From the NCBI GenBank assembly GCA_900316015.1, contig ONBG01000004.1:62001-126000 (forward strand): 64,000 bases of DNA, written 5' to 3'. Positions 28,764 to 38,222 of this stretch are shown here, one piece after another. The translations under genes and the position numbers were made by a program. Each line of letters starts with the position of its first letter. Position 1 is the stretch's first letter. The notes beneath the pieces were generated by a model, which saw only the letters and a list, made by a program, of their open reading frames with translations, was not told where the DNA came from and did not search any database. The stretch comes from an uncultured Prevotella sp. Its GTDB lineage: Bacteria; Bacteroidota; Bacteroidia; Bacteroidales; Bacteroidaceae.

Positions 28764-29026
28764 CATTGCTGTCCGATATAACTAGGATTTCAAACTTACA
28801 GCCAAAGCTCTTCGTAATATTCGAGACAATGATTCTAATTCTTAAAATCTAACCCTATAAGTCATCAATGAAGCATAATGGTTTTTAGATCGCATCTAAA
28901 TTACGTCCGTCTCGCTGCTGATTCAAGCTCAACATCTCGGTTGATCAACTATGATATACGAGTTAGTAGAGGATTTCTGAGGAGTTTGCATCCCTGTTCG
29001 TGATTACTTTCTTTATGTTTAGCAAC
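28764..29026 (-). repeat. Conserved noncoding element, copy A
   Basis: About 263 nt without an ORF, homologous and collinear with copy B at 39277-39545. Conserved blocks on the plus strand include CGAGAC-ATGATTCTAATTC, TAACCCTATAAGTCAT, AACATCTCG-GATCAACT-ATG, TTTGCATC-CTG and TTTAGCAAC. It begins 23 nt upstream of the broken polymerase-like gene and lies beyond the 3' end of the RT operon. The remaining 28742-29145 sequence holds nothing else I recognise. Candidate structured RNA, leader or recombination sequence. Confidence 0.8.
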
Positions 29027-29145
29027 CAAAAGATAGAGACTGTGGGAAAATCCTACAGGTTTTATTCTCCACTTCAGCGATCCTTTTTGTTTAGGTAGCA
29101 ATATGATCAAAAAACTATTTGCTTTTTGCAGCTCTGCAAAAAAAA

Positions 29146-30819
29146 TTAATTTGCACTTAATTCTTTAAGTTCTGCGATTGTGTGATCCACTATTGGGGGC
29201 GTTTTAAAAAAGTATCCTTTGGCTTTACCTCTTTGAAAGAGGTACTTATTAAAAGGCACAGCTTCGTAAGCTGAATTGCTATTCTTATAAGCTAAGTATC
29301 CATTAACAAGAACATCGAACTTTAGTTTTTTTTCATTAAAGGCTTTCTCAAACATCAACAAGGTGTCAAGGTTTACCATTATTAGATCTTTTATTATCCA
29401 TCCTTCATGTATAGTCTTTTGAGACATAATAGTCTTAAACTTGGAGTTCAAATAGTAGTTGAAACCTTCAATGTCAAAGCAACTATCTGTATATACAATT
29501 ATAGGATATATTTGAATTCTTCCATTGAGCCCCCAGGAGTTTAATGCCTTAGCAAGATGTGTTTCTATTACATTGGCTAATTGGGATATGCCTTTTGGTT
29601 TTCCTAATTCATTTTTTATGAGAGAATGATTGACAAAGTTTATAATTATATCATAATCTTGGCTTGTCCGTATTTTAGAATTCATCTGGATATCTTTAAA
29701 CTCGAAAACGAAAACTCTCTGAGCTTTATATGCAATGTAGTCAGGCATGCCTTGTCCGTATTTCTTCTCTAATTTAGTCCCTGGGAAATTATGAAAGCCT
29801 TTATCTATTAATATGCGATTTAATATTGTATAAAACAGAAATTGCTCTGTAAATTTCTGACCTATTTTCTGTTTTAGTTGGAAATATGCTTTAGTTTTAG
29901 TTGTGTTGATTAGCCCCTTATTCACTAATACATGGGCCAAATCAAAGATCAAAGAATGAAAGAATTTATCTATAAAGAATTTGAAAAACAGGACACAATA
30001 GACATACTCGTCAACTTTATATAATGGTTTCTCTTGCATATTTAGCTCAATGTCTTTAGCACATTGATTAATGCTCATAATATCTAAGATACTTTTTAAT
30101 GTGGAATTATGACCAGATCTAATATCGATAATATTTGTTAATGGTTTATGCAAGGTCAAGTGATTTGATATTTCTAAAACATACCACATGTATTCTGATG
30201 CGTTTTTACATCTAAAATATTCTATGAAAGTTTTTATGTACTCAGAAAACTCTTTGTTTGATTTTGCAAAGTCTATGAGGAATAATTTACTTTTCACCAA
30301 TTCCATCATGAAATTTTTAATAGTCATAATGGAATTAGTCTTTAATGCAAATGGCATGTAGTGGTGTAGCATATCATCTGCTTCATAGTTATTAAGATTA
30401 AATGGTATCTTTTCAATAAGATATTTGTCACAAATGATCAAATATGCTTTAAATAATCTTGATCTTTCTTCTTTAGATAACTCATGTCTTATATCATTTT
30501 GCTTAGTAAGCAATATATTTATAGTTTCGAGCATAGCGGGGACATCAATGTATTGGTCAAGCCTGTTTAATGATGACGCCATAAAGCTTAATAGTCTTTG
30601 CTGCAAATCATTCTCTACAGTCAAAATTATTGGGCATATAATATCGTATTCGCATTCGTTAATACCCATGTTAGTTTTGCGATGCACTATGATGGATAGC
30701 CATTGAACTGACTCACAAGTTGGCAAACCATCAATTAGATCTTCAATATTTTCTTCCCCATTAGGGTATATTTGCGAATAGGATATTCCCCTTGCAGATT
30801 TCAAATGCATGTCAATCAT
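29146..30819 (-). CDS. Large PD-(D/E)XK nuclease-like protein
   Basis: 557 residues. The nuclease core is near residues 355-376: GMPDYIAYKAQRVFVFEFKD gives D360 and E373-x-K375, preceded by a helix with E (KFTEQFLFYTILNRILIDKG). Later KGISQLANVIETHLAKALNS and RIQIYPIIVYTDSCFD fit the rest of the fold. The N-terminal 300 residues are helical and unrecognised. Cytoplasmic, no membrane segment. Last gene of the RT operon, 31 bases after the GNAT-ASCH gene. A role as nucleic acid-degrading effector is inferred. Confidence 0.7.
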   Translation of the reverse strand: MIDMHLKSARGISYSQIYPNGEENIEDLIDGLPTCESVQWLSIIVHRKTNMGINECEYDIICPIILTVENDLQQRLLSFMASSLNRLDQYIDVPAMLETINILLTKQNDIRHELSKEERSRLFKAYLIICDKYLIEKIPFNLNNYEADDMLHHYMPFALKTNSIMTIKNFMMELVKSKLFLIDFAKSNKEFSEYIKTFIEYFRCKNASEYMWYVLEISNHLTLHKPLTNIIDIRSGHNSTLKSILDIMSINQCAKDIELNMQEKPLYKVDEYVYCVLFFKFFIDKFFHSLIFDLAHVLVNKGLINTTKTKAYFQLKQKIGQKFTEQFLFYTILNRILIDKGFHNFPGTKLEKKYGQGMPDYIAYKAQRVFVFEFKDIQMNSKIRTSQDYDIIINFVNHSLIKNELGKPKGISQLANVIETHLAKALNSWGLNGRIQIYPIIVYTDSCFDIEGFNYYLNSKFKTIMSQKTIHEGWIIKDLIMVNLDTLLMFEKAFNEKKLKFDVLVNGYLAYKNSNSAYEAVPFNKYLFQRGKAKGYFFKTPPIVDHTIAELKELSAN

Positions 30820-30850
30820 AATAATTATCTCAATTACCCTACGCTATAGT

Positions 30851-31777
30851 CTACCATGTTTTCTTGTCATTACTAAACTCACCTATTAGTGATGCTCTTT
30901 CTCTACTTAACCATTTAATTATCTCTACATTGTCAATATAACAATACGACTGTGGTGCCTTAAATGTACTATCAATATATTTAGGGTTAAGTGGCGTAAC
31001 AAATTTTCGAAAATTACTGATTATGATGCCTGTACCTTTGGAACAATCTTTATAATATTCAAAGAAGTCCTTTTTGCTAATGCATCCAGCCTCTGAATAT
31101 CTGAGCCACAGATTAACTGGTGTATCTTCAACAATCTTTGTTATTTCAAAATAGCCAACTATCCTCCCTTCTGGTGAAGTAGAATACACATATACTCTTT
31201 CTACCGTATCAGAAAATATTTTCTTCCTAAATTCTATAGTCTTGTTTCCACCAATAATGTATGCAGTAAACATTGGATGGATAGATAATAACACATATTT
31301 GTGTTTATAAGAAGTATTGAAAAAATATTCGTAGATACCTTTATTGTAGATCGACTTTACTTTGTTTTTCAAGACAAAACCATGTTTTCTAAGAAACGGC
31401 AAAAATTCATCTATATGCAATTCAGAAACAGTAATCAAGGGTTGAGAGTCGTTTAATATTTCAATTGATTTTTTCAAAAGCTCTGTTCCCACCCCCTGCC
31501 TTTTATATGGGCAGATTACCCTTAATGTACATATTTTTTTCTCTTTCTGTGACTTTTTCAATATAGCAATTCCTATAATTTGATTATTATCTTGGTCAAA
31601 ACATACTATTATAAACCTGTTATATGTAGTTTGGACTTCAAGAAATACTTTACGAAGCCAACCGTCAAAAAAGGGATATTCTTTGTTGAGATCAGAAAGA
31701 AGCGCATTTAATTGAACGAATACAGAATCGTCTATTTTCTGGCAGTTGTCCTTGTTAATAACCACAATCTTTCTCAT
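30851..31777 (-). CDS. GNAT acetyltransferase fused to an ASCH/PUA-like domain
   Basis: 308 residues. The first half is a GNAT fold: FIIVCFDQDNNQIIGIAILK, then CTLRVICPYKRQGVGTELLK, the acetyl-CoA-binding R/Q-x-x-G-x-G/A loop (KRQGVGTELL). From about 150 an ASCH domain: HKYVLLSIHPMFTAYIIGGN KTIEFRKK region, VERVYVYSTSPEGRIVGYFE, EAGCISKKDFFEYY. ASCH domains bind RNA or modified nucleosides. The fusion suggests acetylation of RNA, nucleotides or an RNA-bound substrate. Overlaps its upstream neighbour by 4 bases. Confidence 0.75.
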   Translation of the reverse strand: MRKIVVINKDNCQKIDDSVFVQLNALLSDLNKEYPFFDGWLRKVFLEVQTTYNRFIIVCFDQDNNQIIGIAILKKSQKEKKICTLRVICPYKRQGVGTELLKKSIEILNDSQPLITVSELHIDEFLPFLRKHGFVLKNKVKSIYNKGIYEYFFNTSYKHKYVLLSIHPMFTAYIIGGNKTIEFRKKIFSDTVERVYVYSTSPEGRIVGYFEITKIVEDTPVNLWLRYSEAGCISKKDFFEYYKDCSKGTGIIISNFRKFVTPLNPKYIDSTFKAPQSYCYIDNVEIIKWLSRERASLIGEFSNDKKTW

Positions 31778-33042
31778 TTGTCGCTGACTTTAAGTTTTCT
31801 TGTTAAGCAAAAGTACAATAAGCCAATAAGAGTCAATGTAAGAAAAGATCCTATCATTAATCCAACATAAGAAGTTTTGCTTTTGTCAAGCAAATCAATA
31901 CCTTCAAATAATGTTGTAATAAAAGAAGATGATATTGCACCTAGTAAAGCAACAATAATAAGATAGAGAGATATTCTCTTTCTGTTAATGTCTGAGAATT
32001 CTGTTTTGAAGAATAGTGTAAAATCTTCAAAGCTTTGTTTTTGAGGTTCAAATCTCAAATTAGGTTTTTGTGGATTAGAGCAATCTATTTCTTTCAATGT
32101 CATTTTTTGGAGGCTTTTCTTTTTCCAATGATGCGCAATGTTATCAGAAGCGAACTCCAGACCTTCTCCAAGATAAGTATGCCAACGGTCGTTCTCAAGG
32201 AGCCTACTGTCTATCTTCATAGAACTTCCATTTTCTATGGTCTCTTCAGAATCTGCCATATAATAAAAATGAACTTTACTAAATGCAGGCATCATAAATT
32301 GATTTTCACCGGTAACAATTACCCTCTTCTTATTTGACAATTCTCTTACGTCGTTTATACGAATATCAAACATATATGTGCTAGAGAATGCGGACTGTAG
32401 CCAGTCGTTGGAAATTTTTCTTTTATGCGCAAGGAATCCCAAGTCCCTTAATCTTAGTCTAAACCTAATAAAGAGTCTATATGCTTCAAGGTTCTTGGAG
32501 GAAAAATCAGATATAATTTTAATTGTGAATTGCGTTATGCTAGATTTTGAATCATATTTGATATCTTCAATATTGTCATTTGAAAGTTTATACATTATGT
32601 ATTTGAACTTCTCACATTCGATGACATTATAGTCCTTGTCTGATTGAGCTGTGTTCGCTAAGGACTCGTTGAAAACAGTACACAACAAATCGTTGTCGCC
32701 CGCTAATACGCTTGCTAAATCTTGAAAATCGGGAGCGTCAACTTTAAAGGGGAAAAGAAAAGTTATTTCCTTAGTGGTAAGTGGACAAACAAGTCCTAGA
32801 TCAAGTGCCTGGAACTTTATAGGGGCATAAGAACCATTTCTCTTTATTTCAGTATTCCATAAGTTAATTTGCAGATCAAAGGTTTTGTCTGAGTAGATAT
32901 CTGACTTTTGATTTACTATATCTTCTTTTGCTTTATTAAGCAGTTGATGTTGACTAAGATTATTTATAGCAGCATCTTTGTTATCATTAGACTTATACGT
33001 CGTCTCTTTCCAGAATATTCCTATACTTTTCATAAAAATCAT
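31774..33042 (-). CDS. C-terminally membrane-anchored protein of unknown function
   Basis: 422 residues. No N-terminal signal; the last 75 residues contain two strong membrane helices (ISLYLIIVALLGAISSSFIT and SYVGLMIGSFLTLTLIGLLY), so a large soluble N-terminal domain of about 345 residues sits on one side of the inner membrane, probably the cytoplasm. The soluble part is strand-rich and unrecognised. In defence operons such two-helix tails often mark membrane-disrupting effectors; that is inference. Coupled by 4-base overlaps on both sides. Confidence 0.6.
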   Translation of the reverse strand: MIFMKSIGIFWKETTYKSNDNKDAAINNLSQHQLLNKAKEDIVNQKSDIYSDKTFDLQINLWNTEIKRNGSYAPIKFQALDLGLVCPLTTKEITFLFPFKVDAPDFQDLASVLAGDNDLLCTVFNESLANTAQSDKDYNVIECEKFKYIMYKLSNDNIEDIKYDSKSSITQFTIKIISDFSSKNLEAYRLFIRFRLRLRDLGFLAHKRKISNDWLQSAFSSTYMFDIRINDVRELSNKKRVIVTGENQFMMPAFSKVHFYYMADSEETIENGSSMKIDSRLLENDRWHTYLGEGLEFASDNIAHHWKKKSLQKMTLKEIDCSNPQKPNLRFEPQKQSFEDFTLFFKTEFSDINRKRISLYLIIVALLGAISSSFITTLFEGIDLLDKSKTSYVGLMIGSFLTLTLIGLLYFCLTRKLKVSDK

Positions 33043-33989
33043 TTTTCAAAGAAGTTTGGATTATCGTATAGAGAGCTCTCTTTAATCATAGATGATTTTC
33101 TCTTCTTTTCGTACAATTTCTTTTTCTCAGGAAGGTCATTCGCCTCTGTATATGAAACAACATTTGAAATAGAATATACTCTAGTAGTTTCCAATTCATG
33201 ACCAACTTCATCAAATTTTGTTTCAGATATGACTTTAAGATCACAAATTAAGGTAGTTCCAACTGCAAATGCCACTTCTTTACTATAGACCTTTTCAAGG
33301 AAAGCTTTATCCATAATCTTAAAAATAATAGGCTGGTTATTAAACAAACCTCTCCAACCTGATGTATGACCTTGCATCAATACTGGTGATGTTACAAGTA
33401 TAGAACATGCAGCATATTCGTCAATTACTTCTTTAGACTCCTTGGTAATTATTTGATCTTCAAAATCCTTTTTCTCTATACAAGAATGGTCCAAAATTTT
33501 TTCATTGCTCTCGTTATTTAGAGCCGTGCAAGTTACTTTTGCTACATTCGGTTCTTTATTAAGCGAGTGATAAAAACTATTTCTATTCTTAATATACTTA
33601 GGATCACCTGTTATAATAAAATTGATTTCATTCTCTGAGAATTCTCCTTCCTTAATTTTACTGATAATCTCAACTCTGTTCAACTGTTTTTGCGTCTCAT
33701 CTGAAGATGGAGCTACACCAATAAAATGAGTGAGCAAGCAAGTAAGCAAAGCAACAAAAGCGGATTCTGATTTGATATTTCTGACTATAACCTTATAAAT
33801 ATCTTTAAAGCCACCTTTACCTATAGCAGCAATATCAACTTGCACATCCTCGTCAAATACATCGCCAAGATTATTGATGACATTAACAAGACTTTGTCCG
33901 CATTTGTGATTTACACTTGCATCCATATCATGAAGATTCTTATCTTTCATAAAATAGTGCAAGTCAATGGTTATAGATAAATCTGCCAT
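33039..33989 (-). CDS. Unknown protein of the RT operon
   Basis: 316 residues, not recognised. Starts MADLSITIDLHYFMKDKNLH. A region VDIAAIGKGGFKDIYKVIVR is followed by a hydrophobic helix (SAFVALLTCLLTHFIGVAPS) that could be a single membrane segment or a buried helix. The C-terminal half is strand-rich (FAVGTTLICDLKVISETKFD) and ends in a lysine-rich tail. The next gene starts in a 4-base overlap. Twenty-three bases upstream is the stop of the small ORF at 34013. Confidence 0.55.
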   Translation of the reverse strand: MADLSITIDLHYFMKDKNLHDMDASVNHKCGQSLVNVINNLGDVFDEDVQVDIAAIGKGGFKDIYKVIVRNIKSESAFVALLTCLLTHFIGVAPSSDETQKQLNRVEIISKIKEGEFSENEINFIITGDPKYIKNRNSFYHSLNKEPNVAKVTCTALNNESNEKILDHSCIEKKDFEDQIITKESKEVIDEYAACSILVTSPVLMQGHTSGWRGLFNNQPIIFKIMDKAFLEKVYSKEVAFAVGTTLICDLKVISETKFDEVGHELETTRVYSISNVVSYTEANDLPEKKKLYEKKRKSSMIKESSLYDNPNFFEK

Positions 33990-34012
33990 CGTATATAAAA
34001 TTTTTTATTGGA

Positions 34013-34117
34013 CTACTGTCCCAAGAAATTTTCCCATAAAGTCAGCTGACTATCATCGGAGTCAATCTGAAGACATTTTGGTTTAACAAATAGCTCGCCT
34101 GAAGGCTTTCTTTTCAC
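34013..34117 (-). CDS. Small ORF (34 aa) bridging the gap in the RT operon
   Basis: A GTG at 34117-34115 overlaps the TGA stop of the reverse transcriptase gene as GTGA, the same kind of coupling seen at three other junctions of this operon. The frame encodes 34 residues (MKRKPSGELFVKPKCLQIDS then DDSQLTLWENFLGQ) and stops at 34013-34015, 23 bases before the next ATG. Basic at the start, acidic and hydrophobic later. It fills the only long gap of the operon. Alternatively it is a former C-terminal extension of the RT protein. Confidence 0.5.
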   Translation of the reverse strand: MKRKPSGELFVKPKCLQIDSDDSQLTLWENFLGQ

Positions 34118-37100
34118 TGCATTATATATTCCTTAATATCATCATAAAATTCAGAGTCGAGTTTCCTTGCGCCAGACATATAAAACCTGACAATGAAGTT
34201 TGTCTGTATCAAATCAGTGTTGACTGAATTCAAATAATTTCTCAGTTGGGCTACTTCTGAGAAAAGCCAATTATGCTTTTTTGTCATCCACAAGCAGAGG
34301 AAAGGACAATCGAATTTGCCATCATCGCCTTGCTTGCATAATATGGAACTGCAAATCTCATTATCAGTATTTGGATCATACTCCAAACATTTGATAGGTT
34401 TAATAGACTGATTACTTTTGCATTTTCCTACCGCATCTTTCAAAGGCTCCTCCGGGTCACACGAAACCAAGGAAGGATTGAATCCATAGCATCTCCTATC
34501 AATATGGACTGTAGCAAAGAAATCAGCATTCAAGAAAATATCAAGATGAATGTTCTCTGTGATTGGCTTTTCATAGAGTTGCTTTTCTGAATCGGCATCA
34601 TAATCCACATCTAATTTTAAATCATCTGTAACCAAATGGGATATCCAATGGAAGCGAGAGGTCAATCCCATCTGCGATCTGTTTTGTTTCAAGATGTGAT
34701 AGTCTATTCTATCATTAGCCATATCCATTAAATCCGCCATTCTGATCAATATCATCATATATTTGATGCTGACAAGATCTTCCCTTGCTGAAGACCGTAG
34801 ATAATAGATATCATTGCTTTCCCATCCATGGCTGTCTGATATCGTAGCAATAGTTTCAGCCTCCAATTCTGTAAGAAAGGATAGATTAGAAGATTGCCAA
34901 TTTTTTATAAGACGGGCACTATCATAAGGATGATGGCTTCTAACCTTCTGCTCAAAGAAATTAAACACATCCTGAAATGCCTCAACGAGTTTACGCCCGA
35001 TACGCTGCCTTAGCTCCAATACTTTCTCAGACGATAATTTGTTATCATTGATCACTTCCTTAATGTCTTGATGTGTCTTACTGATGTCTATTATCCATTT
35101 ACTGACAAGCAGGTCTGCATCTGAGTCTGTTTCGTTAAAGGAAGCGACATTAGGATGTATCACCATACTTATGTCATGAAGATAACAAGCTTGGAAAAGT
35201 AGGAAATAATCATACGCTTTAAGATTGAGAAAATCTATATTATTGATTAATCTAACAATATTCTTTATCAGTGTTAATGCATGTTCTTGATTATGAAGCG
35301 TGTAGGCATTTAGGAATTTGGATCCATTATGCCAAAGGCTCTTTACAATGCGATGTGTCAGTATCAACTTATCTATTTTATCTGGATAATGAACTCTTTG
35401 ACGGAAGATATTCAAAGCTTCCAAAATGGCAAGATCAATATCCATCTTCTCGTTAATGTCATCACAATCGAGTTTTCTTATGAAATCAAAGAAATATTCA
35501 CTTTTAAATCTTCGGTTCCTTAAAACAGATAGTATCCGTAGCTCATAATATTTTGTTGGTTTACAATCTGTTTTTACCAAACTTAAATTGTCAGATACAT
35601 TCATGTTACATGTCAATGAAAAACATGTATTTAGTATAAATCGCTTAAACTCTTCCGAATTGTGAAATATAAACAAGGCATACTCTGGTATAAGGCATAA
35701 TACGTTATCTTTCGAGGATGTCGTAATTTGAAGTAGGTCCCAGACTTTGTTTGCTGTTATGTCATGGTTTTCGTTGATTGTCTTTAAGAAAATACGCATA
35801 TCATGATAACGAAAAATTTGCTTCATTCTAAATAACAACGAACCATATTTATCAACATTAGGTAAATCAACTTCCAAAGCTCTGGTATACTTGTTGTAAT
35901 ATAGATAATTTGATTTATTGTTATCACTATTAGTTAGCTTACTTTCAAACGATCTCACTTTTTCACATAATCCCTTTCTATCCTCCTTAGGCATACTTGC
36001 AGCTAATCTGGTTAGATCTGCATCAAATATATCCTTGTCTAGTATTTCAAATATTTCTGATTTGATTTTATTTGAATTATCCCCATTTAGAAATTTATAT
36101 ATCTTGAATGTATTGTAAAAGTCATCCACCGTTGATTTATTGAATTGTCCTTCAATGATGGTCTTAAGCTTTCTCTTCCTGTAAATAAAATATTTACGAT
36201 ATCTTTTTAACCATTTCAATCGAATTTCGGCTGAAGTAGAGTTTCCTTTCTTCTTTACAGAATCCTTGGTACGTTTTATCTCTTGGTCGACTACTTCTTC
36301 CAACTTGTTGAGTTTCTTAAATGATATCTTTTGATCGACTTCATCAACATTACCATTTATCCATCCTCCAAAAGAAACGTTTCGTTGAACGAGAAACAGA
36401 TTCTCCAGTCCCTTAAAAGAATCTTCGATATTGCATATAGAGCTCTTATCATCATCGTGGAATCGCATCACATATCTTATCTGGTTCTGTATAGATAGCA
36501 ATTCATTGGAAACGAATTTATCAACTGGAAAATTTTTTCCTGTCATTTCTTCTTTAAGAGCGTTATTCAGCTTATTGATGATATCTTTGAAGGGGGATTC
36601 TGTATGTTTGCTAAAGACGACGGAATCGTCAACATAAAAGAAAGACTCGGCATCCTCCAATTCCCTTGACATAATCTCGGCAACTACAATCATACACAGA
36701 TTCCCAAAGAAGTAAGACTGTGGCAATCCCTGTGCAATCCCTCGATTTATGTATTCATCATGATCTGCTTTAATACTTGTTTCAGGATAGTACTTATCTA
36801 TCCATCCGTCTAAATTACTTTTTGTAATCTTGAAGTAAAGCAGCTTAGCTATAACACACCTAAGTGTCTGAATATCTTCATCAGAATATCTCTGTTGCAG
36901 TTTACGAACGATATAGTCTGCAACGAAAGATGGATCAACTGAAGGAAAAAAGTCTACCAAATCAAATGTTATTTCGTCATCATATTCTCTTGTCTTACGG
37001 TATTCTTTGCATTTCTCATTAACAATATCCGCATACCGGCGATACTGCTCCGGCCAATATTTAAATATACTTTCTACATTTTCACTTGGAATGTTCCCAT

Positions 37101-37509
37101 AAAAATTGTGGGGAAGCATTTTCGATAGTTCGGAATAGCGACGTGTTCCATCGGTATCGTCAAACATCAATGGAATCAGCATGGCAGCCATACAAATTTG
37201 ATTGACCAAGCATGAAGTATGGAGTGGACGAAAAGAAATTTCATTTTCCTTTTCATCGTATTTCTTAAGTTTAAAGTAAACTGAGACTTCAAAGAGTTCT
37301 TGGGGATTATCAAGTTTAGATGTAAGCGTCTTCTTGCACTCTTCCATTACAGTCTTCACTGTTCCGTTGAAATCAAATTTATCCATTAACCTGTGATATG
37401 TCATCAGATCATTTTGGTCCAACAAGTTTGGCTCTGATATATATGACTTTACAGCATATATTGCACTGTAAATATTCTGGTCAGATAATATAGTCTCCCT
37501 TAATTTCAT
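34114..37509 (-). CDS. Reverse transcriptase fused to a C-terminal HD-type domain
   Basis: 1131 residues. RT palm motifs: A at about 182-193 (FDLVDFFPSVDP), B at about 257-271 (GIAQGLPQSYFFGNL), C at about 290-300 (FFYVDDSVVFS). The YVDD pair makes catalysis likely. I see neither group II intron maturase/X domains nor the diversity-generating RT context. About 400 helical residues follow. Then an HD-like domain: TLHNQEHALTL (738-742), ACYLHDISM (His778-Asp779), RSHHPYDSARLI, ISDSHGWE, and IRMADLMDMANDRID. This resembles abortive-infection/unknown-group RTs used in defence. Overlaps its upstream gene by 4 bases. Confidence 0.88.
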   Translation of the reverse strand: MKLRETILSDQNIYSAIYAVKSYISEPNLLDQNDLMTYHRLMDKFDFNGTVKTVMEECKKTLTSKLDNPQELFEVSVYFKLKKYDEKENEISFRPLHTSCLVNQICMAAMLIPLMFDDTDGTRRYSELSKMLPHNFYGNIPSENVESIFKYWPEQYRRYADIVNEKCKEYRKTREYDDEITFDLVDFFPSVDPSFVADYIVRKLQQRYSDEDIQTLRCVIAKLLYFKITKSNLDGWIDKYYPETSIKADHDEYINRGIAQGLPQSYFFGNLCMIVVAEIMSRELEDAESFFYVDDSVVFSKHTESPFKDIINKLNNALKEEMTGKNFPVDKFVSNELLSIQNQIRYVMRFHDDDKSSICNIEDSFKGLENLFLVQRNVSFGGWINGNVDEVDQKISFKKLNKLEEVVDQEIKRTKDSVKKKGNSTSAEIRLKWLKRYRKYFIYRKRKLKTIIEGQFNKSTVDDFYNTFKIYKFLNGDNSNKIKSEIFEILDKDIFDADLTRLAASMPKEDRKGLCEKVRSFESKLTNSDNNKSNYLYYNKYTRALEVDLPNVDKYGSLLFRMKQIFRYHDMRIFLKTINENHDITANKVWDLLQITTSSKDNVLCLIPEYALFIFHNSEEFKRFILNTCFSLTCNMNVSDNLSLVKTDCKPTKYYELRILSVLRNRRFKSEYFFDFIRKLDCDDINEKMDIDLAILEALNIFRQRVHYPDKIDKLILTHRIVKSLWHNGSKFLNAYTLHNQEHALTLIKNIVRLINNIDFLNLKAYDYFLLFQACYLHDISMVIHPNVASFNETDSDADLLVSKWIIDISKTHQDIKEVINDNKLSSEKVLELRQRIGRKLVEAFQDVFNFFEQKVRSHHPYDSARLIKNWQSSNLSFLTELEAETIATISDSHGWESNDIYYLRSSAREDLVSIKYMMILIRMADLMDMANDRIDYHILKQNRSQMGLTSRFHWISHLVTDDLKLDVDYDADSEKQLYEKPITENIHLDIFLNADFFATVHIDRRCYGFNPSLVSCDPEEPLKDAVGKCKSNQSIKPIKCLEYDPNTDNEICSSILCKQGDDGKFDCPFLCLWMTKKHNWLFSEVAQLRNYLNSVNTDLIQTNFIVRFYMSGARKLDSEFYDDIKEYIMQ

Positions 37510-38216
37510 TTTTTCTCCTTATCGTCCTTTGACTCCGCTAATTTATTTAACCACACAATTGTCTTATATAAATCACTTTGTTTACCGTTGCCATTACCTT
37601 TCCCAGAAATCAAAGGTTGAGGTTTGCCGTTTGAGACCAGCACTATTCTAAAGCCATAATCTCTGTCTTTTACTTTCCATATGCGATCAAAGCAACTCAA
37701 ATCTACAGTCGCATTTTCAATTTTGTTATTGTTAATCCGGAAGCATAAAAGATCCTCTAATTTTAAAACTATAGTTTCCTTAAAGTTTATCGGAGGGAGA
37801 CAATGAATATCATTAATAACCGACTCTAAAAAGCCATTCCAATGGTCTATTAGTGTGTCAAATATTGGTATTGTCTTTTTGAATAACCCGTAACCATAAT
37901 TAAAATTAGGATTAGATGACATGAAAAGATGAAGTCCTGTCATATAGTCAAAATTAGTATTTTTCCGATATGATACATAAGTCATTAACATAGGATCAAA
38001 CATCATTAGCAGAAAGCTGCTTTTTTCTTCATAGTATCGCACTTCTGAGTTACATGACACGTTTTTTATCTTTGCTTGTGATGTATCTTTTTCGTCTTTC
38101 AGAAATATATCATATGCAGAATCCTGAGGTGCCAAGGAATCACATATAAAAACGAACAAGTTATCTCTTGTAAGTTCTACAAATGGAATGGCTGATTTTT
38201 TCGAATTATTATCCAT
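37506..38216 (-). CDS. Unknown protein between primase-like and RT genes
   Basis: 236 residues, not recognised. Starts MDNNSKKSAIPFVELTRDNL. Mixed strand/helix content: FVFICDSLAPQDSAYDIFL, SFLLMMFDPMLMTYVSYRKN, YGFRIVLVSNGKPQPLISG, and a Gly/Asn/Lys linker (GKGNGNGKQSD) before a C-terminal helix. No membrane segment. Its stop overlaps the RT start (ATGA), and it begins 6 bases after the primase-like gene, so it belongs to the same system. Confidence 0.55.
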   Translation of the reverse strand: MDNNSKKSAIPFVELTRDNLFVFICDSLAPQDSAYDIFLKDEKDTSQAKIKNVSCNSEVRYYEEKSSFLLMMFDPMLMTYVSYRKNTNFDYMTGLHLFMSSNPNFNYGYGLFKKTIPIFDTLIDHWNGFLESVINDIHCLPPINFKETIVLKLEDLLCFRINNNKIENATVDLSCFDRIWKVKDRDYGFRIVLVSNGKPQPLISGKGNGNGKQSDLYKTIVWLNKLAESKDDKEKK

Positions 38217-38222
38217 ATAATA

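Noticed and set aside
34114..37509. Retron or group II intron origin of the RT
   Set aside because: No adjacent maturase/X domain, no intron ends, and no typical msr-msd layout directly beside the RT gene; the long HD-type extension fits neither.
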